Source: Acidobacteriota bacterium (GTDB lineage Bacteria > Acidobacteriota > Thermoanaerobaculia > Multivoradales > Multivoraceae). From it: a stretch of 64,000 nt of DNA. Both the position numbers and the translations under genes were made by a program. Positions 57,397 through 64,000 of this stretch are shown here, piece after piece. How positions within the stretch are numbered: the stretch's first letter is position 1; each line of letters begins with the position of its first letter. The stretch is from NCBI GenBank assembly GCA_028877275.1, contig JAPPFP010000017.1, positions 1 to 64,000 of the forward strand. The letters are read 5' to 3'. The notes under the pieces were generated by a model that was given only the letters and a program-made list of their open reading frames with translations, searched no databases and was not told where the DNA came from.

Positions 57397-57448
57397 TTGT
57401 GGAGGATCAGGATCAGGGACTGTCCCCCAGATTGGTCCCGTTTACCGA
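57397..57448 (+). repeat. second dispersed repeat, partial copy 3
   Basis: ACTTGTGGAGGATCAGGATC followed by AGGGACTGTCCCCCAGATTG and GTCCCGTTTACC matches the 3' half of the copies at 46218-46312 and 51558-51652. Confidence 0.6.
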
Positions 57449-57543
57449 ACGACCCCGCGAATCGCCGGTTGAGCGGCTCCGCATGAGACTAGATCAGCCG
57501 TCAACGGTTAGCGGGCACCTCGCACTGGTAGGTCTGGCTGGGC

Positions 57544-57867
57544 TTGGCGGCGTCGTCCGTCGAGCGCGAGAAGTCCGTAGTAGAGGTCAGTGTCGTTAGG
57601 CTCGATGCGAAACAGGATCTCGCGTCCACTACCGGCTTGAAAGCGAGGAGGAGTCGACTTCGTTCTCGAACGGGTCCGTCAGTCGCGGGAATTACAGTGA
57701 AGAGTGGTGCGAACGCCAAGCCGACTCATGGGACGCGGGTCTTCCGAGAGTGCTTCAGTCCCGACCGCGTCGTCCTGGTGGGCCCCGACGCCCGGACACC
57801 GGACGCCGTGCCGCTCGCCGAGTTCCTGTCGCGGCGCGCCTCCGACTGGTTCGAGGACGAAAAATGA
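57544..57867 (+). pseudogene. 3' stump of a gene coupled to the STAND NTPase
   Basis: This 107-aa frame ends TGA 57865-57867 overlapping the NTPase ATG (ATGA). Only the last ~45 residues look like a protein (RVFRECFSPDRVVLVGPDAR, then VPLAEFLSRRASDWFEDEK); the earlier part is low in protein character. It is best read as the C-terminal end of an upstream partner gene whose 5' portion was lost, since the left flank carries repeat copy 3. The family is not recognised. Confidence 0.4.
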
Positions 57868-60800
57868 CGATCGTGGACCTTGAACGCTCCTGCACCTCGA
57901 TCCCGAAGGACCGCGCACAAGCCGCCGAGGCAGTCTCAAGATCGCTTGCCGAGTACCGTCGTGCTCCCGCGTACGTCCTGCTCGGCGATCCTGGTGCCGG
58001 GAAGACGATATCGTTCAACCGAGAGCGAGAGCACACGCCGGGTGCCGCCGACGAGGTAATCGACGCCAGAGACTTCATTACCTTCGACCATCCCGAGTGG
58101 CACGGTCGGACTCTGTTCATCGATGGTCTGGACGAGATTCGGGCCGGCAGCGATGACGGCCGAACCGCCCTCGACAGGGTCCGCACCCGGCTCGGCGCGC
58201 TGGGAAAGCCGCGCTTCCGACTGTCTTGCAGAGAGGCGGACTGGTTGGGATCGAACGATTGGGCTCGGCTGCAAGCAGTCGCCCCGGGCGGCGAACTCAC
58301 GGTGCTGCGTCTTGACGCGTTGACCCTCGACGACGTGCAACGAATTGTCGGAGCGAGTCACCTCGTCCACGAGGCTGATCGGTTCATCGACGAGGCAAGA
58401 GACCGGGGTCTGAGGGAACTCCTCTTGAACCCCCAGACCCTGGCGCTCTTGATCGAGGCTGTCGGCGGCACCCAAGAATGGCCAAAGAGTCGCATCGAGA
58501 CCTTTGAACTCGCGTGTCGGCAACTCGCCCGGGAGAAGAACGAGGAGCACCGGTCCTCACGACGAGACGCTCGCGGCGAAGACGGCGTCCTCGAAGACGC
58601 GGGACGGATCTGCGCCTTGCTCCTACTGTCCGGGACTCCGGGCGTCAGCGCGCTTCCTTCCAGCGAAGAGGAACACGTCGACTACCCGCCGCTCCAGCGC
58701 CTAGACCCGACCCCCGAGGGAATGGCGGCGGGCGAATCCGAAGTCATCGCCCGCCGGAGAAGGCTAGCCTTGTCGAGCAGGCTGTTCCGGGGAGTCGGCG
58801 GGTCCAGACACACTACCGGGCCACGACTCGAACCGGTACATCGCCACATCGCTGAGTTCCTCGGCGGTCGTTATCTGGCTCGGCGAATCCGACAAGGGCT
58901 TCCCGTCGCCCGAGTCCTCGCCCTAGTGACGGCGAGCGACGGCGGCGTCGTGACGGCCCATCGCGGCTCCTGCGGCTGGCTGGCGTCACACTCCAAAGCG
59001 GCTCGACTGGAGCTGATCGACCGCGACCCGATTGGCGTCGGCCTCTACGGCGACATCGGTAGCTTCTCCACCGAAGAGAAGAGGGCGCTGCTGCTTGCAC
59101 TGCGGCGAAGTGGGCCGAAGTTGCAAGACCTTCACTGGCAAACCGTCCACGCCTTCGCGCCTTTGGCCGCCAAGGAAACGGAAGACCAGATTCGCCACTG
59201 GCTGACCGCTAACGCTCCAGGCGTCGACGACCAATACGCGACTCAGTTCCTGCTCATGCTACTGAGCGAGGCCGCTCCAATGACGAGGCTGGCGGAGCCG
59301 CTCCTCGCCATCCTCCGCGAACCCGCGTGGTGGCCTGGAGTCCGCTACTGGGCTCTTGACGCCTTCCTGCGCCACAGCCAAGGGGCGAGCAGCGGAATCG
59401 GCAAACTGAACGAACTGCTGACGGACGTCTACGACGGCAGACTCGCCGACTCCGAGAATCGGATCGCCGGGAAGGCCCTTGAGCGCCTCTATCCGAGCGT
59501 GGTCGGCCCAGCGGATGTATGGCGTTACCTTGCGCGGACGAACCGCTTCGGAACCCATTGGTTCTGGAGTCGTCTGGCCGAAGAGGAGCGATCATCCGAA
59601 GACGAGGTTCCGGTACTTCTGGACACCCTGCCTCAATACGTGGCCGACTTGCGCGCCGGGCCTCACAGCTTCCTTCTTGCCACGGTCGCCGCGAAACTCC
59701 TCGTTCGCGGCCTCGACGCCATCGGAACCAACCTGAGTCCGGCCCGACTCTACGACTGGCTCAGCACTCCAGTGGACTGCCGCAAGACCGCCTCCGGTCA
59801 TGTAGCCGAGGAGCAGCGGGCGAAGATCGCGAAATGGTTGGAACGGCACCCCGACGCCTACAAGCTCGCGTTTCGCGAGGGTCTGCGACGCGGGACCAAC
59901 GACAAGCCAAGCATCGTCGTCCACAAGATCCAGGAAAGACTCTACGAAGCCGCTCCGCCCGACGACTTCGGTTCATGGTGTCTGGACGAGGCCGAGACAC
60001 TCGCGGCTAGCCGGCCGGCTCTCGCCCGACAGCTGTTTGAAGAGGCCCGACGCCGACGGCGGGACGGCGAGGAAGGAATCTCCCGGGAGAGACTGGAAGA
60101 GTGCCTTAGACGTCATCCCTCCTGGCGGCCGCCGCCGGAAGACCCGAAGGCGGAGGAGGAACTACGAGAGGCAGAACGGGAATGGAAGGAGTCCCGGAGA
60201 GCCTTCGAGGAAGAACGCGAGCAACGGCGGAGACAGTGGCTCGACGCCGTTCGCCAGGAAGTGCCGACGCTCCTCGACAACCGGGGCGCCCCCTGGATAC
60301 TGCAGCGCATGGCTGAAGGTTGGTTCGAAAGAGGAGCCACAACAGTGACTTACGAAGAGAGGCTCGAAGGATCGCGAAGCGAGGAGATTCCCTTGCAGCG
60401 ATGGCTGGCCAAGGAGTTCGACCCGCACGAGGATCTGGCGGTCGCGGCGCTTCAAGGCCTGCGGGGCGTTCCGCACCGCCGCGACATGCCGGACGCCGAC
60501 GAGATTTTCAACCTCCGCTCCAAGTCCCGACGCCACCGTCTGTCAGTCCCCTTTCTGGTCGCTCTCCAAGACCGCCACCAGGAAGCAGCCATGTTCGTCG
60601 ACGAACTGACCGAACGGCAACAGCGCCAAGCTCTCGCGCTTTACTACTGCGTAGGGGCGGACTGGGGCCGACACCCCGCCTGGTACCGCCGGCTGGTCCA
60701 GCGGCGCCCCGAGGTGGCGGCCTCTGTCCTGCTGCCTTTCGCGCGAGCCGAAATCCGGGCCGGGCGCGATCACGTTGCCGGCCTCCGGATGCTCCACCAC

Positions 60801-61994
60801 GATCGAGATCATGCCGAACTCGCGCGTCTTGTGAGCCTGTCGCTCCTGCGCGGTTTTCCCGTTCGCGCTCCCGCACGACAGTTGAGCGACTTGAAGTATC
60901 TGCTCTGGGCGGCCTTGCGGCATGCCGACGAAGGAGAACTGCGCGCACTCATCGCAGAGAAGCTGGCGGCGCGGAGCCTGACGGTCGCCCAAAGATCCGT
61001 GTGGCTAGCGGCCGGCCTCATCACGAATCCGGAGACCTACGCCGTGCTTCTGGAGGAGTTCGTAGACGGAAACCAGCAGCGCGCAAGACAGCTCTCCGAC
61101 TTCCTCTGGTTCGAGTCTCTTCGTCCACCGGATGAACTGTCGCCTCGGGCCCTGGAGGCGTTGATTCGACAGTTGGGAAGAACGGGCGTCTTCGACAACC
61201 ACTTGCAAGACTCTCCCGATCCGTCCCCAGGACGGCTGGGCAGCCTAATCGAGCTTCTGGCGTCCGCCCCGGAACACAGGGTCGCCGGCGCGCTGCGGCG
61301 GCTCGTGAACGACGAATCCCTCTCCGAATGGAGGCCCAACCTGCTAGTCGCCGTCGAGCGGCATGCGGTCGTGAGTCGCGACGCATCGTACAAGCGCCCT
61401 GAACTCGCGGCTGTACGCGGAACGCTGGAAGACAGGGCGCCGGCCAACGCCCCGGATCTGGCCGCCCTCGCCCTCGACCGTCTCGACGAACTGAACCGTT
61501 CCGTCCGAACCGCTAACACGAACGTCTGGAGCCAATACTGGAACCAGGACAGCCACGGCAGGGCCACGGAACCCAAGCCCGAGAACGCCTGCCGGGACGC
61601 GCTGTCTTCCCAACTGCGATCACTGCTGCCGGACGAGGTGGACGTGCAACCCGAAGGTCACTACGCCGCCAATCGCCGGGCGGATATCCGCTTGGCCTGC
61701 TCCGACTTCCACGTCCCAGTCGAGATCAAGAAGAACTCCCACGCCGCTCTATGGCGCGCGGCCCGCGATCAACTGGTGGCCAAGTACACTCAGGATCAGG
61801 CAAGCAGCGGCTATGGCATCTTCCTGGTGCTCTGGTTCGGCGATCAGAACAAAGTACCGTTGGACGAGACGGAGAGTCGCCCCGTGAATCCTGATGAACT
61901 CAAGCGGCGACTGGAAGCCAGTCTCGCCAAGCAGCTTCCGCTCGAGCAGCAACACAAGATTGGTGTCCGGGTCATCGACGTCAGCAAGCCCTGA
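57864..61994 (+). CDS. NACHT/STAND-type NTPase with C-terminal PD-(D/E)XK nuclease domain
   Basis: A 1376-aa protein starting at ATG 57864; the track's 57750 start is in the upstream gene's shadow. Walker A is LLGDPGAGKT (to residue 48), Walker B LFIDGLDEI (84-92), and an arginine sensor-like RLSCREADW follows, the NACHT-type arrangement. The middle (~350-1150) is helical repeat-like, with a long charged coil near 790 (EEELREAEREWKESRRAFEEE). The C-terminus has NRRADIRLA (Asp1274) and VEIKKNSHAALWRAARDQL (Glu1287, Lys1289), a restriction-endonuclease-like core, then YGIFLVLWFG. Such proteins usually sense phage products and kill or degrade DNA. A defence role is inferred from architecture and from the adjacent R-M genes. 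Confidence 0.8.
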   Translation: MTIVDLERSCTSIPKDRAQAAEAVSRSLAEYRRAPAYVLLGDPGAGKTISFNREREHTPGAADEVIDARDFITFDHPEWHGRTLFIDGLDEIRAGSDDGRTALDRVRTRLGALGKPRFRLSCREADWLGSNDWARLQAVAPGGELTVLRLDALTLDDVQRIVGASHLVHEADRFIDEARDRGLRELLLNPQTLALLIEAVGGTQEWPKSRIETFELACRQLAREKNEEHRSSRRDARGEDGVLEDAGRICALLLLSGTPGVSALPSSEEEHVDYPPLQRLDPTPEGMAAGESEVIARRRRLALSSRLFRGVGGSRHTTGPRLEPVHRHIAEFLGGRYLARRIRQGLPVARVLALVTASDGGVVTAHRGSCGWLASHSKAARLELIDRDPIGVGLYGDIGSFSTEEKRALLLALRRSGPKLQDLHWQTVHAFAPLAAKETEDQIRHWLTANAPGVDDQYATQFLLMLLSEAAPMTRLAEPLLAILREPAWWPGVRYWALDAFLRHSQGASSGIGKLNELLTDVYDGRLADSENRIAGKALERLYPSVVGPADVWRYLARTNRFGTHWFWSRLAEEERSSEDEVPVLLDTLPQYVADLRAGPHSFLLATVAAKLLVRGLDAIGTNLSPARLYDWLSTPVDCRKTASGHVAEEQRAKIAKWLERHPDAYKLAFREGLRRGTNDKPSIVVHKIQERLYEAAPPDDFGSWCLDEAETLAASRPALARQLFEEARRRRRDGEEGISRERLEECLRRHPSWRPPPEDPKAEEELREAEREWKESRRAFEEEREQRRRQWLDAVRQEVPTLLDNRGAPWILQRMAEGWFERGATTVTYEERLEGSRSEEIPLQRWLAKEFDPHEDLAVAALQGLRGVPHRRDMPDADEIFNLRSKSRRHRLSVPFLVALQDRHQEAAMFVDELTERQQRQALALYYCVGADWGRHPAWYRRLVQRRPEVAASVLLPFARAEIRAGRDHVAGLRMLHHDRDHAELARLVSLSLLRGFPVRAPARQLSDLKYLLWAALRHADEGELRALIAEKLAARSLTVAQRSVWLAAGLITNPETYAVLLEEFVDGNQQRARQLSDFLWFESLRPPDELSPRALEALIRQLGRTGVFDNHLQDSPDPSPGRLGSLIELLASAPEHRVAGALRRLVNDESLSEWRPNLLVAVERHAVVSRDASYKRPELAAVRGTLEDRAPANAPDLAALALDRLDELNRSVRTANTNVWSQYWNQDSHGRATEPKPENACRDALSSQLRSLLPDEVDVQPEGHYAANRRADIRLACSDFHVPVEIKKNSHAALWRAARDQLVAKYTQDQASSGYGIFLVLWFGDQNKVPLDETESRPVNPDELKRRLEASLAKQLPLEQQHKIGVRVIDVSKP

Positions 61995-62275
61995 GGGCAT
62001 CTTCCCAAGCGGTAGCCGGCGACGATCCGGCACGCCACCCCGCGATTTGGGGCCGCCGTGAGGGCCTAGGGCGTCGACGATCCCTGAGGGCCGCTCAGTC
62101 GCTAGGCGCTCCGGGAGGCGGTCCGGCCGAGGGCAGGGGTTGAGTGCCTCCCTCCTCAGGAGTCAACGGGATGCTCGATTTCCATGCCGTCCGCTATCTG
62201 GTGGGGTGAGATTCCCGGCCAGCAGGGCAACCACCACAGGGTGACTGGAAGTACTCGAAGCACTAAACTGCCGAG
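61995..62275. other. intergenic between NTPase and R-M genes
   Basis: About 280 bp with no gene recognised and no strong hairpin at the NTPase 3' end. Confidence 0.4.
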
Positions 62276-62392
62276 TTGGCCGGACGACCCGACCAGCTAG
62301 AGCTTGATACCCTCAACCAGATGACGGAGATGGTCCTGAGGACGAACGGCAAGCGGCGACGGTACAGGAAGCTCACCGGACGAGTGGCATGA
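62276..62392 (+). CDS. possible 38-aa basic peptide coupled to the methyltransferase
   Basis: TTG 62276 opens a frame reading AGRPDQLELDTLNQMTEMVL then RTNGKRRRYRKLTGRVA, whose TGA overlaps the methyltransferase ATG (ATGA). It is too short for the ORF track. The basic C-terminus and coupling suggest a leader or small regulator, but chance is possible. Confidence 0.3.
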   Translation: MAGRPDQLELDTLNQMTEMVLRTNGKRRRYRKLTGRVA

Positions 62393-63333
62393 CGGAGACC
62401 GCACTGCAGCCGCAAGTACCCCGAGCACAGACTTCCTCCTCTCGCTACAGGCAGCTAGACCTACGTCCAAAGCCCCACTACATCCGCGTCGACGACCTCG
62501 ACCCGGGGGACTTCTGTGACGTGCCACGGTCTCTCCTCCTGTGCGGAGACGCGCGAGAAGCACTGTCCCTCCTACCCGATTGCTCGGTTCAGACCGTCCT
62601 GACATCGCCGCCGTACTGGTCTCTTCGAGACTACGAGGTCGAGAATCAGATCGGAAGAAACGACAGTCTCGATTCCTACATCGAGAAGATCGTCGGAGCG
62701 TTTGGGGAGATAAGGCGCGTATTGCGGGAGGACGGCACGGTTTGGCTGAACGTAGGCGACTCATACACATCGGGGAACCGCACGTACAGAGCGCCTGATC
62801 GCAAGAACCGTGCCCGTGCTATGCAGGTGCGCCCACCGACACCAGAAGGACTCAAGCCCAAGGACCTGATCGGCGTACCTTGGCGGTTGGCACTGGCTCT
62901 TCAATCTGCCGGATGGTGGGTTCGCAGTGAGATCATCTGGTACAAGCCCAACGCCCATCCCGAGTCGGTTCGAGATCGTCCGACGAAGGCCCACGAGACG
63001 GTATTCCTCCTGTCGAAGGACAAGGACTACTACTACGACGTGAAGGCTGTCCGAGGGCCGGGAGGTCGACGCCTGAGATCCGTGTGGGAGTTGCCGACCG
63101 AACCAGTGCGACGTTCCGGCTTCTGGGAAGAGGATCATCCGGCGATGATGCCTATCTCCCTAGCCCGAAGATGTGTCGAGATCACGAGTACTAGGGACAG
63201 CGTGGTGCTCGATCCTTATGCGGGCTCTGGCACAACTCTGCTCGCAGCAGAGGAACTGGGCCGCCGGTGGATCGGCGTCGAGATCAAGTCTTCCTTCGTC
63301 GATCTGATCGAGCATCGAATGGGCGAACTGTGA
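62389..63333 (+). CDS. beta-class DNA methyltransferase (probable N4-cytosine)
   Basis: A 314-aa SAM-dependent DNA methylase. Motif IV VLTSPPYWSLRDY (TSPPY, 72-76) lies near the N-terminus and motif I VVLDPYAGSGTTLLAAEELGR (Asp275) near the C-terminus, the beta-class order; S-P-P-Y favours N4-cytosine methylation. GVPWRLALALQSAGWWVRSEIIW and KAHETVFLLSK are other common motifs. It overlaps the next gene by 4 nt (GTGA), making a modification-restriction pair likely. Confidence 0.9.
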   Translation: MTETALQPQVPRAQTSSSRYRQLDLRPKPHYIRVDDLDPGDFCDVPRSLLLCGDAREALSLLPDCSVQTVLTSPPYWSLRDYEVENQIGRNDSLDSYIEKIVGAFGEIRRVLREDGTVWLNVGDSYTSGNRTYRAPDRKNRARAMQVRPPTPEGLKPKDLIGVPWRLALALQSAGWWVRSEIIWYKPNAHPESVRDRPTKAHETVFLLSKDKDYYYDVKAVRGPGGRRLRSVWELPTEPVRRSGFWEEDHPAMMPISLARRCVEITSTRDSVVLDPYAGSGTTLLAAEELGRRWIGVEIKSSFVDLIEHRMGEL

Positions 63334-64000
63334 CACTTGACGACCTGAAGGCGAAGTTGGACGCCTTCTCGCCGGTGCAGATCGAGTTCGTTGCCAGGGT
63401 GGTCGAGTCCCTGTCGAACCCACCCAGCCCCGACATCCGGGCACACGGGACATGGCTCACGGGAGTGCCGGCTTGGATCGAGTACTTCGGTCTCGCTCTG
63501 TCGGTTCACCACAGTGCGACCACAGAACCCCTCGCGATCAGCGGATTCGAGGCTGTCTTCCGGAACGCCTGTGATCACCTCAAGTGGAGCATGGACCCAC
63601 CGGGGTCGAGCACACGTAGGTTCGTTGATCTGATCGTAGAGCCGACCGGCGATGCCGAGAGGCGACTCTCTCTCAAGTCGACTGCGGCCAAGAACCTCTC
63701 GGAGAAGTCGCTGCACATCTCCAAGTTGACGGAGGCGGCCTGGATTCAGGATGCCCGCACACCGAAGGCTCGCCGGGAACAAACGCAGTGGCTCTTTCGT
63801 CAGTACCAGGAGGCTGTCAGCCACATCGTCATGCTGCGGGCGTTCCGCGGCGAACCGGTCATGCCGCCCAGCCGCTATCAGCTGGTCGAAGTTCCCGCTA
63901 CGATCTTCGATTCGATTCAGGCGGAGCCCCTCGCTTCCTTCGAGTCGGATGCACCCAAGATCGAGTGCCGCCTTGAGGGCCGCACAGTGGCTACGGTGGC
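63330..64000 (+). CDS. probable restriction endonuclease, truncated by window end
   Basis: Not in the ORF track because no stop falls inside the window. GTG 63330 overlaps the methyltransferase stop; 223 codons are visible. The protein begins VTLDDLKAKLDAFSPVQIEFV. RRFVDLIVEP (Asp100) and RRLSLKSTAAKNLSEK (Lys116) are spaced like a PD-(D/E)XK active site (D...x-x-K). Its family is not recognised with confidence; the role as the cognate restriction enzyme is inferred from the overlap. Confidence 0.65.
   Translation, partial: MTLDDLKAKLDAFSPVQIEFVARVVESLSNPPSPDIRAHGTWLTGVPAWIEYFGLALSVHHSATTEPLAISGFEAVFRNACDHLKWSMDPPGSSTRRFVDLIVEPTGDAERRLSLKSTAAKNLSEKSLHISKLTEAAWIQDARTPKARREQTQWLFRQYQEAVSHIVMLRAFRGEPVMPPSRYQLVEVPATIFDSIQAEPLASFESDAPKIECRLEGRTVATV

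Noticed and set aside
57501-57719. 72-aa minus-strand ORF ending YQCEVPANR
   Set aside because: The end looks slightly protein-like but there is no domain, start signal or conserved length; at most a remnant.

Overview
The window is about 64 kb of high-GC bacterial chromosome. It starts beside the replication origin region and runs from a conserved core (about 1-47.6 kb) into an accessory region full of gene remnants and defence genes (about 47.6-64 kb). The gene content (dnaA-dnaN-gyrB-gyrA, a complete rod-shape operon, RNase G, ABC export of a surface polysaccharide, MutS2, an Asd of the archaeal/fungal type, a DUF3467 protein) fits a Gram-negative-type, non-proteobacterial lineage. Acidobacteriota or a relative, known mainly from metagenomes, is my best guess. 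That is inference: no rRNA is present to settle it.

Core, left to right. A PLP aminotransferase pair and mutY lie on the minus strand (0-3.6 kb). A dyad-rich origin/dnaA control region follows (3.6-4.0 kb), then dnaA, dnaN, gyrB and gyrA with no recF. Next come a small transaldolase, an M20 peptidase, a CYTH-domain protein and a sugar nucleotidyltransferase with coupled starts. The complete threonine operon thrA-asd-thrB-thrC is on the minus strand (15.9-21.8 kb). ruvB, an odd tRNA and a winged-helix gene (22.2-24.3 kb) sit between two inverted copies of a 180-bp palindromic element. ruvA and a PpiD-like chaperone are divergent from mreB-mreC-mreD-mrdA-rodA-rng. Downstream of rng are a kinase/glycoside-hydrolase fusion and a Wzm/Wzt-type polysaccharide exporter. 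Then come a DUF3467 gene, an acyl-CoA ligase, yggS, a zinc-ribbon coiled-coil protein, a CAU tRNA, a lipoprotein gene, rpsU and mutS2.

Accessory part. After a secreted metallo-beta-lactamase-fold protein come remnants: a twice-frameshifted PQQ-like beta-propeller gene, a slice of a type IIG/IIL DNA methyltransferase and a frameshifted tyrosine recombinase tail. Among these lies an ApeA-like HEPN anti-phage gene whose reading frame is broken by a TGA exactly where the catalytic arginine of the R-N-x4-H motif should be. Also here are a DUF91/NucS-like nuclease gene, a copper nitrite reductase (nirK), small coiled-coil/membrane protein genes and a two-gene secreted-protein operon. The right end holds a 1376-aa NACHT/STAND-type NTPase with a C-terminal PD-(D/E)XK nuclease, preceded by the stump of a coupled upstream gene, and then a beta-class methyltransferase overlapping a probable restriction endonuclease that runs off the window.

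The strongest leads are the HEPN gene with TGA at its catalytic Arg codon, the STAND-nuclease gene with its truncated partner, and a 107-nt tRNA with a 37-nt variable region and ambiguous Ala/Cys identity.
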